Source of the DNA: Strigamia acuminata
Lineage: Eukaryota > Arthropoda > Chilopoda > Geophilomorpha > Linotaeniidae
Assembly: GCA_949358305.1 (NCBI GenBank)
Contig: OX442318.1
Span: 7,116,501 to 7,180,500 of the forward strand
Length of the DNA: 64,000 bases
Direction of reading: 5' to 3'
The position numbers and the translations under genes are program-made. Shown here piece after piece: positions 31,205-43,792 of this stretch (within the stretch, counting starts at the first letter, position 1; each line of letters starts with the position of its first letter). Under the pieces are notes generated by a model. That model made no database searches and was not told where the DNA came from. It saw only the letters and a program-made list of their open reading frames with translations.

Positions 31205-32735
31205 GGGTATACACTTGAACCCTTATCCGATTTGATATTTTTCCCTTCCCTCACACATACAAGCAACAATAACAAACAACACATTTCCTTTCCATTTCAA
31301 CCTCCATTTCACTTGCAATGACCCCACAATTCACGGATCACGGGTCGAATGCAACACAGTGGCGGCTTTCAACCTAAATGCACCAACTGCATCTTCCCAT
31401 TGTAAATCAATTGAGATTGCGGATGTTAACCCGGTCCATAAAAATAAAACCCCGTATCAAAAACTGCATTGGATTAATCACATTTCCAGCTATTTATCCG
31501 CCATTGTGTCGCGCGTGAGCGTGAAATGAGGAAACTTGAACACGACAGCAACAGACACGAGTAAATCCACTCGAGAAATGAGTAAGATCAGTGGAAGACA
31601 ATGTGAGTGATTTACATGCGTACAACAGATTATAAGAGATTACACGAACCGTAAATAAAGATTCGTTGAAGTATGTAAAACGAGACGAAAAAGATAAATG
31701 CAGCATCATTTCGCAAGAAAAGCGGTAAAGTGAAATAATATTGGACCCACCCAGTGTTTTTAGAGTTTTTTTTTAATTTCTGGTTTTTCAGAGGTCGAGG
31801 AACTTTAATATGATAAGGATTACATAATACGGGTAATTTTGCGGCAGGAAATGATCGATGTAGACGGCCACAAATGCTTTTTTAATTGGAATAGATTCGA
31901 AATGACTGCAGTTGACATATTGCTTTGTGCTGACATTTGACCATTACCGGACTTGTCGGCGATCATCTGACGTCGTTGAACTCAGCGACAGAAATTCAGA
32001 TTTTGGATGCTCCAGATTAAATTATGTATGGATTATGGGCCCTCGAAATAAAACCAATATGGATTTTTGGGCCCCATCTCAAACTTACGTTTCGCCAAGT
32101 CCCAGAGTTCTTATGGAGGTTCTGCCGGGCCTCCAAATAATTGCAAAAAAGATTTTTTTTATATCAAATTTTCTTAGAAATTTGAAAGCGCGGGACCCCT
32201 CTAAGTGCAGAGTCTCAGTCCAAGTAACAACCAGCAACAACAATGCCACGATGCAAAACAATTCGCATCAAGAGATGGCATTAAAAACACTACAACACTA
32301 CAGAATAATTCAATTGTTAGACTATGAGTCTGTGATGCGAGTTTGTCCTGTGATAGTGGCGCCATCTATGGCTGAAAAGACACAAAATGACGTCATTTTG
32401 CGGACAAATGGCGGCGGCAATTACCCGCAAAAAGTTTTAGCATTGAGACGACTGATGGTGCTTACTTCATTTTATATGGGACAATATAGATTCAGGAAAA
32501 ATGGCGGATGGGAAGTCCTGTAGTTAATCGTCCTACAGGTTCTACGTTGCGGCAGAGTTACTGTACTCTAAACCGATACAACGTTGACCTATTTCCAATT
32601 GGTTGAGCTGGATTACACCTAACTGTGGATGTGGACTGTGCTCTGGATTTTATTTATTTGGTAATAAAATGTTTATTTAATTTGCTAAATTTTTTTTTTC
32701 TCATTTTGTAATTGCATGAATTATTTTTTATATTT
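31205..32735. other. No gene accepted; one 203-codon ORF of doubtful status
   Basis: The plus ORF 31,912-32,523 has no domain or signal peptide and an unlikely composition. GGGCCC-containing phrases in it recur near 13,660 and 43,893, suggesting transposon-derived sequence. Confidence 0.45.
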
Positions 32736-32736
32736 G

Positions 32737-32920
32737 TTAGGCTTCGCCTCATTCGGAGCCGCCCCCCACCAGAGGGCACGTCGCACGAACGTTCGTACGA
32801 CGTTCTGTTTAAACAGCCAATCACGGCTATGCCTTGAAGTATTTAAATCCGAACATTATTGAATAAAGTCAGTTAGACATACTCCGAACATGTGAAGTCC
32901 CTTTCCTACTTTTAAACACA
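32737..32920 (+). mobile_element. Possible solo LTR
   Basis: Starts TGTTAGGCTTCGCC, GC-rich and CpG-rich (CACGTCGCACGAACGTTCG), then a TATA-like GTATTTAAAT and polyadenylation signal GAATAAAGTC about 25 bases later, and candidate ends at ACA. This is the order expected of U3-R-U5. No target duplication or primer binding site seen. Confidence 0.4.
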
Positions 32921-32924
32921 CTAA

Positions 32925-33440
32925 AAATATTATATATTATTATTATTTTATTTTTTTTTAAAATTTTCGATTTCGAGTGCTACCATAGTCCCAAGCAAGT
33001 TGAAACTTTGTTTCGGTAGGCAATCTTGAGAGGGTTAATGGTTGACCACTAACACAAAGTCCAATGATGATAAACGACTTTGGTGAAGCCTTTTTAGAAG
33101 TCCAATCATACTTCAAAGCTAGACAGATAGTTGGAGCTTAATGTCAGAACCAGATAGTGAAAAACTCAATAATTATATATGACTGTTAATAAATTCACTT
33201 CAATGGTACACAGTATTGAAAAAATTAATTATTGCAATAGAAGACCAATTACTATTTTCTGGAGAGGTATAATTAAAATGATATACAAAATTAGATTATT
33301 TTTTTTTTGCCGGGGTTTCTGTTTCTCTTGCAATTGCCCTTCAGATGTCTCATTGATTGTTTTGGTTGTTTAGAAGCTTTTTTATCTTTCACCTTTTAGT
33401 TACTTACTGATTACATACTCAAAGAAACTAAAGAAAAATC
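32925..33440. other. No gene recognised
   Basis: Low-complexity AT-rich sequence. A 64-codon ORF (33,179-33,373) is not convincing. Confidence 0.5.
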
Positions 33441-33445
33441 AATTA

Positions 33446-34200
33446 TTTCTTTGCCAATAGACTTTTTTGTAGAAATAAAAAAATACCAGACCTTTCCCAA
33501 ACACACCTCAACGAAGAACCAACAACCAAACATCACAGACCCCAATTAAACACAACAAACAACCAAAACAAATGATAATAGAAAACACAATAACTACTAC
33601 AACTAATAAATTAACCCTAGCAGTACCATCCTAAGAAAAATCCCTTACTCACCCAACCCGGGTCATTTTGACCCAAAGCCAATTTTTTTTAAATTGTCTG
33701 AAAATGATTCTATTCTGTGACTATTTCATGTTTCTGAAGAAATTTTACCAATTTGGTATTTGTCGAAAGAGCACGATAAAAATAATTGACATTAAATTCA
33801 AAAGTAGTGGGTAAACAAAGCAATGCTGTCCAGACAAAACAACCAATCATAAATTTGAAAATTGTTTTGTTCCCTGGAAGAAGCAAGCAATAAACTTAAT
33901 AAGCAAGAATGTTGAAATAAACCAACATAAATCTTTATTTTATGACTTCAAGACACATTTCCTTAGAAAATACAAACAACATTACATCATTTCAATGATT
34001 AAAATCATCAAACAAATTTAAAACCACTCTGAACTATTTTTCCTGGTGGCAGCACCAGAAATAGGCCCAAGTTACAATTGGACAGAGTATAATTGTTGTT
34101 GGCAGAAGACTTCGCAACTTTTTCACATTTTTACCTCTCAGCCCAAATCTATAGTCAATTTCGACCCAAAAGTGTATTTTATTTAATTTTACTGTACACT
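33446..34200 (+). pseudogene. Relic second copy of the cysteine-rich secreted protein locus
   Basis: 33,446-33,640 matches 34,425-34,580 (CTTTGCCAATAGA, CAATTAAACACAA and ACAACTAAT in order). At 34,084-34,105 the frame reads WTEYNCCWQK, matching EYSYSCCWPK at the end of the intact gene. The sequence after it (TTTTTCACATTTTTACC) matches the intact gene's 3' UTR. The rest of the second exon, its first six Cys codons and exon 1 are missing or scrambled, so this is a decayed or rearranged duplicate. Confidence 0.6.
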
Positions 34201-34786
34201 TTAAACATACGAATTCACACATAAAATACACCAACACAAAGCAGAACAATTTTATTTTATAAATTCTTGAGGTTTCCATGTTTAAAAAAAGTATCTTCTT
34301 TTTCATAAAAAAAAAAATATTTTAATGCTGTTAGCTGTCCAAACAAAACAAGCTCTAGAATCTAAAAAAAAAAATCTCCTAATGTTTTAAGTGTATGTAT
34401 TGGGCCTCAGACTTTACTTTACTTCCAATTTCTTTGCCAATAGATTTTTACGTAGAATAAAAAAGACAAACCACACCTTCACAAAACACTCCAAAGACGC
34501 CAATTAAACACAAGAAACAACAAAAACAAATCCAAAAAACACCACAACCACAACTAATCTACAAACACAATAAAATTGTAAACCCCATATCTAGTTACCG
34601 GAACAACAAAACAGAATAACAAATGAAACTTAAGTATTTATAACTCTTTTAAACCCTGACATAACGGATTTAATAACTATGGCATAATAAATCAAGATGA
34701 ATTTATAATACCTAATAGATATTAAGTTTAATATTTCAACAAGAACTAAATACATTCTACAGCCCATCACAAAACAAAGATTTGGT

Positions 34787-35119
34787 ATGTTGAAGATTAA
34801 ATACATTCTTCTACTAACAAGTTTGCTGTTTTCAATGAAACCAGGTGCTAGTCTTTGGGAAGATTTTAATGCTGAAATGGGTATATTGTTAATTACTTCA
34901 AAAGTAGTGACTATTGCAGTAATTTATTTAATTATGTGACTATTTAATGTGTTTCCAGGAGGTGATCTATGCCCTGTGAAAGGATTAATAGATGACATCC
35001 ACAAAAAAGGCGCGTGTGAACTGTGTGGCACACCACTTACAAAGTGCCCTTTAACTAAAGTTTGCTGTGAACCAACAACCGAATATTCATACAGCTGTTG
35101 TTGGCCAAAGCCTAAGTAA
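34787..35119 (+). CDS. Small secreted eight-cysteine protein, two exons
   Basis: Exon 1 is 34,787-34,880 (ATG, donor ATGG|GTATAT) and exon 2 is 34,959-35,119 (acceptor GTGTTTCCAG, stop TAA), in phase 1, encoding 84 residues. Residues 1-22 (MLKIKYILLLTSLL...) are a signal peptide. The mature part has eight Cys at 36, 51, 54, 61, 67, 68, 78 and 79, including CPLTKVCC and a terminal SCCW. The CP...VCC spacing recalls a WAP/four-disulfide core, but the last pair is adjacent, so the fold is uncertain; an immune, inhibitory or venom-like role cannot be told apart. AATAAA occurs at about 35,203. A broken relic copy lies about 1 kb upstream. Confidence 0.6.
34881..34958 (+). other. Intron of the cysteine-rich gene
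   Basis: A 78-bp GT-AG intron in phase 1, separating the signal-peptide exon from the cysteine-rich exon, an arrangement common for small secreted proteins. Confidence 0.6.
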
Positions 35120-35440
35120 AGTTTTCACATTTTTACCCCCCAGTCCAAATCCAGAGTCAATTTCTGTCTAAACATTCATGTATTATTTCTATAATAAAGA
35201 ATAAAATCATAATAGAACCAAAAAATATTTTTTGTGCATAAATTGCACTAGGAACATTTAATTACTGTACTCTTTTATTGAAATTACAGGTAACTCTTGT
35301 TTGACGCTGTTATTTCGTCCCTAGTGTAATCAGTGCTAAGTGAGTAGGTATTTAATCCATGTATATTCGTGTGCTGCCCTCTATGCCACACGCGAACAGC
35401 GTTACAGCAAATCAGCATGTAGGAACAATCACCGCACTAA

Positions 35441-35556
35441 TCACCTGTTCCCATTAGAACACAGAAGTTAAGCAGCATTGGGTCTGGTCAGCACTTGGAC
35501 GAATAATCTACTGGGAATTGCATTTATTTTCGATCCTTGTTTGATCTAAAGTGGAA
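35441..35556 (+). mobile_element. 5S rRNA-derived SINE-like element, copy 2 (best 5S head)
   Basis: AGAAGTTAAGCAGCATTGGG and TCTGGTCAGCACTTGGAC, then CTACTGGGAA, align across the internal control region and 3' half of 5S rRNA (box A, IE and box C positions). The upstream CACCTGTTCCCATTAGAACA is diverged in the same way as in copy 1 (13,490). The tail GATCCTTGTTTGATCTAA matches the start of the copy 1 body. Not a functional 5S gene: its 5' third and 3' end are altered. Confidence 0.65.
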
Positions 35557-35559
35557 AAA

Positions 35560-37250
35560 ATATGGAGTACATCTCCATATTTTTTCACCCTGGAACAACT
35601 AAAAGTTTTTTCACAAACAGACAATTTGGCCCAAAGTGACTCCGGTTTCTACGACAAACACACCCGTTTACCGGCATCTTAGCAGCACTCGTATGTAAAA
35701 TTTCCAAAAGTTGGCCCTTTTACTTATAACAGCATGCTACAGTATACTGGGGACACACTATCAGGCGCAAAGTGATTTTGACGTCATCAAAAATGACATT
35801 AGGTCACACCTGATTGGCTGCGATCAAAATCGAAGACCAAAAAGTACTTCAGAAATAACAAAGTAAGATAAAGTAATAATTACAGAAGATTAGATGAAAA
35901 CAACAAGTGAGAAATAATACAAGCGATATAAAATGTAATTATTGCTCAATTTCCACAAAGTGTTACACTATTAAAACTTAATCTTACAATAAGAACCTAC
36001 TATATTACCGAAGACGGTAGCACTTTGCCAAGTGAACTTGCTAATGAACTTCCTGTAGCTTTACTACATAGCAACATTTAGGTTGGTATCTTCGCGCTTT
36101 CCAAGGCTGACTCACTTGGCTTGCTATTTTTGGGATGATTAGATTTACAAAGCAGAATACATTCATTGGGCTCTCAATGTGGAAATTCCGCTGAGTATTG
36201 TCCACATGGGAGCCCGGATATTTCCACAAGCTGCCCTCAAGGTAATCATATCATCCTGAATAACATATTCTCAGTCCGTATATTTTATTGACCCAAAAAA
36301 TGTGTGAAGAATGAAGAGTGCAAGAGGAAAGTTCCACCTGGAAAGCGAAAATTCTACACAAGTTCATTTTGCTAAAAATGCTTTTTCACGTGCAAAAATT
36401 GACATTTTTAATAAACATTTTTTATTCCAATTCAAAAATGGTCCAAAAATCAAAGTTGGTGTTATTCAATTATATTTTCCATTAAACTTTAAAATTTCAT
36501 TTAAAAATCTCATTTTTTTAACCAAACATGTTCCACCACAATTTCCACTATAATCCTCTTTTTTCGCTGACATTTTAAATTTTTCTCATGCACAATCTCC
36601 GTACTTCCTCCTCAGTTTAGCCACATTTTTCAATGCTCCTCATTACATACCATTAATACTGCATGAAGAAAACATGAACTATTCATTTCAATGCAGAATT
36701 CAATTAAATTTGAATAATTCATTTTGTTTACCTTATTTATAACCACAATTCTACTTCTTCTTCTAAGCAAATTATTCATAACTTTTCCTTCAGCTTGGTG
36801 TGTGTATACACATGGTACATGCACATTGGCCATTGCACAAGGCACTTCTCGATTCACCTCACATTTTTTAGGTCAATAAAAAAAACGGAATATGTTTTTC
36901 AGATGATATGAGTAAGTCCACCCTGAGGTCAGCTTCTGAAAGCAATCTTATTTCGCAGCGAACAACCGACTTGCTGTCTTCCGAATTGAACCAAAGAAAA
37001 AAAATATAGGTTTGTCCCATAATAAACTGTGATATTGCTAAAACTACATTTTCCTGATAAGAAATCTTTTTTGTCATCTACGTCTTTATTGCTTGTTTGA
37101 TGTCATTATCTTTGGTCAGACTCGCTTAATTATTAACAACTCACAAGATAACAGTAATGAACTAGACTACAAATAAGCCACGTGAGTGTAATGAATATTT
37201 TATGAATTCAGCTTTAAACGGAAATCAGTTTGGACAGAATAAAAACAATT
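35560..37250. other. No gene recognised
   Basis: Short ORFs only. 36,330-36,560 holds a degenerate AAAAATTGACATTTTTAA-like periodicity resembling the window's minisatellites. Confidence 0.45.
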
Positions 37251-37255
37251 TTTAG

Positions 37256-37468
37256 CTGCACTTATTCTGTGGCCACAAAAAGGTGGATTGAAACCACATT
37301 GATTGGTTTCATTGCCGTACTTATCGTTATTCTGATGTCATCAGGGCCTTCTGTTACTATTCAAGCGCCCTTCTGGCGGTATGCAACTGAACTCGATTTG
37401 CCCAGTTTTCCAGCGGCAAATCCTGATGTATTATCCAGAAGACGCTACGCACAGGGTGACCGGATTTG
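37256..37468 (+). CDS. Probable internal exon of a type II membrane protein
   Basis: A 213-bp open stretch bounded by an acceptor (AACAATTTTTAG) and a donor (ATTTG|GTAAAT), phase 2 to 2. It encodes TKRWIETTLIGFIAVLIVIL (basic residues then one membrane span), followed by a luminal-looking stretch FWRYATELDLPSFPA and LSRRRYAQGDRI. A short cytoplasmic side, one span and a basic stem resemble the N-terminus of Golgi glycosyl- or carbohydrate sulfotransferases; that reading is inference. GC content is higher than its surroundings. No partner exons identified. Confidence 0.4.
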
Positions 37469-37640
37469 GTAAATGAAAAACCTGGACGATACATAATTTC
37501 TCAAAAAATTAGCCGTGCAAACCGGAAAAAAAACTTTTCGCGAACTTCGTTCAAATGCCGAAATTAGGAATGCATCGACAAAGTTTTTCGAGGACAAATC
37601 AATATTTAGCAGTTTTTGGCGTAAAGCTTAGTACTCATAA

Positions 37641-37956
37641 AGGGCCGTTCATAAATTACGTAACGCTAATTTTTCAATTTTTAGACCCCCTCCCCCCCCC
37701 CTTGTAACAAGGTCGTAACAAATCCACAAACCCCCCCTTGAATATTACGTAACAAAACTCACCCCCCCCCCCCAAAAAAAAAATTTGATACATGCTTATA
37801 ATACAAAAATTTAAAAATTTTTCAAAAATTTTCAAAAATATTAAAAAAAATTTTGTTATGTAACATTTTTTATAACCCCCCCCCCTCCCCGTCGTAACAA
37901 TCCGTAACAAAATTTGAAACCCCCTCCCGGCGTTACGTAATTTATGGACGGCCCCT
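37641..37956. mobile_element. MITE with GGGCCGTTCATAAATTACGT termini
   Basis: Left AGGGCCGTTCATAAATTACG and right GTAATTTATGGACGGCCCCT are inverted through TACGTAACGC. The interior is a set of C-runs separated by CGTAACAA motifs. It is inserted in or next to a GCTTAGTACTCATAA element end (37,626). Confidence 0.85.
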
Positions 37957-38059
37957 AAGCAGTTTTCTACGTAAGAAACCAGTCTGCGCACAGAAACTTT
38001 GGCTACAGAAAAAACTGGTACTCACAAATTTCATTCCAGTCTTGGAATGTCTGCGAGAA

Positions 38060-40680
38060 ATGTTCTGTGACATGAAAAATTAACTTTCTGGCATGTCAAT
38101 GCAACGAAAAGCAGATCTTCGTTTCCAGGGACAGAAACTTCTGTGGCACAGAAATTAGCGATCGGTCTTGACAATTTGTGACCAGTCGTAATTTTTTTTA
38201 ATTGGTCTCAAATATGGCAGCAATCAGTTCTGCCAAAAAATGCAAACAACCGTATATTCTATTTATAAATATAGATTATTAGTTTATACATAAAATTAAA
38301 AATTAAAAACAAACTAGCAATCGTATGTATCCTAACTCCAAAAGTAGCCTTAAAAATTTTTATCGGCATCCATCTTGTCAAACTCAAAGTGATTTTTTGT
38401 TTGTTTCTTATTTAATAATAATCATGTACAGTGTTTTAAATGAGGAGTTATTGTTTCCTTTTATGATTCTTGCCTTCCTTTGTTAACATGTTTGTTAGCA
38501 AACAATTTAAATAAGAAAACAAAAACAAAAGAAAAAAAAAACATACAGAAAAAGAACAATGACCAAAAAACAAATGATAAACAATTATTGTAATGTTTGC
38601 AACAAAAATTCTTAGCTTTTTCTAATTTTCTGAAGTCACGAAAGGACATTACCACCGAAGAGCTGAAAGATACCATACAGCTGCTATAGGCAATAGGGTT
38701 TTCTAATTTAGGCTCCACATTGCAACAACAAAAAAAATTGAAAATTGAAAAATAAAAAAAAAATAAATAAAAAAAGAACATGATGAAATTTGCAGCTCCA
38801 AACCACAGCTCTCCGCGGAATGAAAGTTTGAAAATGAAATTTTTTCTTCTTCAAGTTAATTTGCAAAAAGCGTTGAGAAAACAATGTTGTATACACAAAA
38901 CATTCAAAAATCATTTCAATTTTTTTTCTTTGAGAAAAAACTCTTTTCTTCTCTCTTTCTTTCCTTTGTGAAGTTCTGTTGCTGCAGGCTGACAGTTTGA
39001 TTTAGCTTTGAAGATGTGACATCGGGCAAAACGATTTATCATTGGCTGATGCTGCAAGGAATTGCACATGGAAACCGATTTGACTTGTCATTCGGTTAAA
39101 CATTAATTTTCACTTACAAACTACAGGAAATCCATAACAACAAAACCCCAGCATTCTTGTCAACTCAAACCACAGATTCTGCAATTAAACTGCACACATC
39201 AACTATTGGTATTTCCCCCTTAATAAACTTTCACAAGAGTTGGGCCATCTGGCCACTTGATTTTCATTGGAGAAAACGAGGTAGATAAATGAGCACTGAT
39301 GGCAGTTTTCTTAGTGATTAAGTGTAAACAAAGCCTGTTCCATTATGGCACCTCAAAACAAATAGCATTTCACAAAGATTAACTGTTGCAATATGGGTCG
39401 CAATTGACAATTGACCCGGAAAGATAAAAATGCCCAAGTTTCACTTTTGAAATAACCTTCTGACCCGGCAATATTAGAATTTGTAAAGCGAATAAAATGT
39501 TGCCGCTATTGGTAATATTAAAGAAAATGGTTTGATCTCAATGCCCCTCAGATTTCTTGATAATATTGTCATATTGTTCGCAAGCCGATGCACCCATTTG
39601 AAATAAGCATAGAAAATAAATGGTTGGTTAGTACTGACTATTTTTATCTCAATAAGTTTTAATCTTCACCAATACAACTTAATTTTATTGCAATTTTAAT
39701 TTTTCTTGTTATTGCACATTTGACACATTCATTTAGTCATTTACCGTAAAGTATAAATTTGACATTTTTGTATTGTAAGCCCGCATTCCCACATGAGTGT
39801 GGCATTTACATGTCTTGAATCATGCTTCTATTCTGCTCCTAATTCTTGTTTTATCTGTGCCAAATAATGGGCATAAGTAAACGGAGCGGTACGGTAAATC
39901 ACCTTAAAAACATTGTATTGCTTCCAGACACCCTGTACATGAAAAGCAGACAAAAATGAAAGGAAAATGGCAAACTACATTGCAAATAGATCCACGAATG
40001 GCAGAGATTGGGTAGAAAATCCCATTTGGAAACAATTCCAAGTGGAAATCAAATTAACAGTAGGAGCGCTGAATTTATGGCTCACTCGATTAAAACAGGT
40101 GAAAGGAAAATGTAACTTGATTACAATTCTTCTTAATCTGCATTATCTAAGCTTCAATTGCAAACAATCTGCAGAAACTAAGCTAAATTAGATAATAATG
40201 AATCCTGATTTCCACAACCAAGATTAGAATATTGATTTTCCTGTGTTAACTTGTTTTGAATCAAAATATAGATAAGAAAGTTTGTTGAAATTGATGGATT
40301 GCATTGAAGCAGACTTATTTTTCTGAAAAAAATAATAATTGCTTTTATGCAACTCCAAATCATGAAATTGACAACAATACATTTTTGAAAAAAACGTCAA
40401 TATGTGCTGGTATTGAACACATCCTGTCTGCAAATTAGATAAGTGAAGCATTCAAAGGTGTGGTCTGCAGATGTGCTCGAATTAATTGGTTTTGGTCGCA
40501 ATTTGTCGAGTGAATGAAAGAAGAATAGATAAAGAAAAAAAGAAAGACGAAAATGTCAAAAGAAAAGAAAGCTTTGTGATAGCCATTTACCATTGTCTAT
40601 GAAATAAACTTCACAAAACAACAACAACACGCTAGGCCCATTCATAGTGATACCTTGCTTGTATAACAAGCGTTGTACAA
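38060..40680. other. No gene recognised
   Basis: AT-rich, with poly-A/T-rich pseudo-ORFs (38,461-38,971) and a CAGACACCCTGTAC terminus-like motif at about 39,926. No structured element could be closed. Confidence 0.45.
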
Positions 40681-40689
40681 AGCAAGATA

Positions 40690-40890
40690 TTACGATAAAG
40701 TAATCAAAGCCAGCAGGTCTTGCTTTTCTTTCCTGTATTTAAAACATTTGGTGCTCTTAATCAATCTGCAAATTGTTGTTTTTGATACAGCAATAGCGGC
40801 GCAGTAAGCTTTCGGTGAAGCGTCAACAAACAGGTGCAAAGTAACCGCTTCCATATTGCTGAAAGTGCCCATCCATCATGGTAGCTTGAT
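40690..40890 (-). mobile_element. Degraded retrotransposon Pol fragment (RNase H-like, BEL/Pao type)
   Basis: The minus strand encodes LHLFVDASPKAYCAAIAV followed by SKTTICRLIKSTK. This resembles the first catalytic-Asp segment of retroelement RNase H (L-H-x-F-x-D-A-S-x-x-A-Y) and the following S-K-x-x-I-x-P-K motif of BEL/Pao Pol. Frames are broken on both sides and no LTR is assigned. Confidence 0.4.
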
Positions 40891-41284
40891 TCGTCCGATT
40901 TAATATCTTTTACAGTTGCGCGCGTTTCATGCGAGGCCAAGATGTCTGGTCTTCTTGTTAATTCACCAGCAGACCATGATGTAAAATATTTCACTTTTTC
41001 GCATTTTGGCAATCGGTGGGTTTTCGGGGTCGGCCAGTTCTCGACTAACTCCAAAAATTATCATTTAATTTCAAGAATTTATCAACAACAGTGTGTGATC
41101 TTTTCTTTTTGTTCGCAATTGTTCTATACTTGATTTACTAGCTGATGTTAATGCAACAATTTGACCTTTTTCAAAGCCATACAGACTTTTTGCAACAATT
41201 ATTGTAACAGATGACATTAGATGAAATTTATGACTGGCTTTATGCAGAACAGACAAATTTAGAAATTTTTTTTTCTTCAAATTA

Positions 41285-43785
41285 ACTGATCACATTAAAA
41301 TGTGATAACCAGAAGAGCTTTATAATGACATTAAGTTCCATCATGTTGCGTTAATTCTTTATTGAATGCACATAGCGATAAACCCTTTTAAAGACACAAG
41401 CCATCTCTCCAATACGGCACTTGTATACTTTATTACTCACTCACCGGTCCGCAACAACAAACGACTTCCGCCATCTTAGCAGCGCCATTTCTCTCCCCTC
41501 TGACTTCCAAATTTAATTTCACATTTCACTGAGCTAATAGGCCCTAAACAAGTATATGTAGCGAGCTAGGCCATGTACCAGAAATCAATTGTAAATAAGC
41601 TACTTTAAGTTTAGTCGTGTTTGAGGATGAATAGCTCTACAACCCATTTCACTTTGAGTAGAAAATTGCCTTAACTATTAGCATATTTTACGACTAAATT
41701 TCAATTTATTAAAAAATGCTGGACTTTGTTTTCAGTTTTGACAAAATCGTAAAATCGATAAACTTTCTTATGGTAATTTAGTGTGTGTCTATGAACTCTA
41801 AAAGATTCATTTCGCTCGGCTTGTTTTGTTAGTTCCTATAAACATGGCAGTAAATTTTATGCACCCGAGCCGACTTGACGAAGCGTGCTGGATCTCGAGT
41901 TAGTGATCAAATGTTGTTCTTTTTTTTTACAACTAATAAAAGATGTCGCTCCTGCCAAAATGATAAATTCTGCCATTTGTAATGAAACCACACAGCAGAA
42001 TCTATTGTTCTGCGTTAAGGAGTCGCGACGCCATTTCTGCTCTAATAGAATGACACTTATTTTAAACAGCTCACGCGTTCCCATCCCACCCCTCGCACAA
42101 ACTCCGCCACCTGGCGGTCGGTCACCGATGGTCACCACTGGCGACTCACGAATTATTCCCTCACGCTAGCTGCATTCAAAAATAAAAATATTTTGTGTTT
42201 TAGTTCAATTTTAAAACAAAAATGACATCATTTCCTGTCCTATAACATGAAGAAACTTAAAATCATTTCTTGCGATAATGCAGGGAAAACAACTGTGAAG
42301 TGAAATAATATCGAACGGACTAATGTCATTTGCGCCACTGCTGCAGATGTTCGTAAATCGCAACTATTGTTGAAGGGCTTCATCCAAATTTGGAAGGCCA
42401 GCTGTGCGATCACAGGATTGTAGTTGATGCATTCATTCCAAAACGACGTAGATTCGATTTTGCACTCCAATGAATGCATAGTGATTAGTTTGGGAGATTT
42501 TCCCTTGTTCAGAGTTTGGCAAATTCTCTCGCTTGTTTCTATTTATTTTTTGCTTCATCCACAAACTAATGCTTTAATATTATTTCATTTTACTGTTTTA
42601 CTGTATATCGATATTCTTCGATATAGCTGGCGATATTATTCGATAATGAATTTAAACTAAACAAGCGATATAAAACGATACAAGGAATATTATTATTATT
42701 TAATTTCCACACCATCAAATCTAAAATAAATTCCAAACATAAAACAGAACATGACTTTCATCGTCGAAGCCATAATTCAGTTCAGTCACAGCATGAAAAG
42801 ACATTTCATGTTTCTTTCATCCTTAAACATTGTATACTACAAATGGAACAATAATTCCTGATATTTGAAATTTTATTCGACCTAACACCTATCGCGACAT
42901 TAATATCTTGAACTATCAACACGTGTAATAAAAAAGAATTATTATTTTTATGATGACTAAGAGGAGGGATGAGGATTTGTAATGGGAAGATGGTGAATCC
43001 AAGCTGTTTTGTGGCCATCAGCTTGTTTGAAGTGCGGGCCATTTGGAGAGGGCCGAGCAGCCGCTGAGGCACAATTGCATTCTGCACGTGGAAACCTTTT
43101 CGTCGAGTTCAATTTCTACTGCCCGGTCAGGCACACAGGGATAGGTTTATTAAGCATTAACGTATTTGGGAGGGTCGTAACGTTGGAGTGTCACTTGCAA
43201 TTGCAGGAGTGGTGGCAAAGAAGGTTTGGCAAAATTACCTCCACGACGACAAATGGACCAAAGCGAAAACACCGAATGCCACACGTGACAGTGTGCGCAG
43301 TGCACAGCAAAATGTAAATCTATACCATGAATACTCCTACAAGAATTCGGCCATTTTAGGGATTTTCCACCATTTATGCACTTTATTATGGCAGTTTGCA
43401 AGCAAAAGTGCTTCTTATATCTGTTTTCTAATGGAACAACTTGTGGAAAGCAACATGCCATGTTGAATAAACTTCTCATATCTATATTTAGACGGAGAAA
43501 AATAAAAACTCCTTTCCTAGTTTAATCTATAAAACTCAAATTAAGTCCGCAATGTCTTTTCTATGAATAGATATAGATACGTTCTGTTGATGCATCACTT
43601 AAGTTTGCATTAAAGCTCCATATTCAAACGTTCATTCTGTGTTTATTATTTCTCCTTGAGAATAATATATACAATACAATTTAGTGTTACAATATCTAAA
43701 CAATATTTTCAACTTGAAAATGTTTGGAAATTTACTTTTTTTCCCAGTGATCTCGACTCCCAAATTTCTGATTGAAAAAATAAAA
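41285..43785. other. No gene accepted
   Basis: 42,168-42,233 (AGCTGCATTCAAAAA...TTTTGTGTTTTAGTTC...AAAATGACATCATTT) recurs at 53,568-53,632. GC-richer stretches (41,990-42,160; 43,010-43,330) carry overlapping short ORFs on both strands without domains. Confidence 0.45.
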
Positions 43786-43792
43786 CGACTCG

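Noticed and set aside
31912-32523. 203-codon plus-strand ORF, the longest unexplained one
   Set aside because: No domain, signal or splice logic, with phrases shared with repeats elsewhere. Likely chance or transposon-derived.
41857-42169. Overlapping ORFs on both strands near a GC-richer patch
   Set aside because: No domain. The patch merges into a dispersed repeat at 42,168, so coding is not supported.
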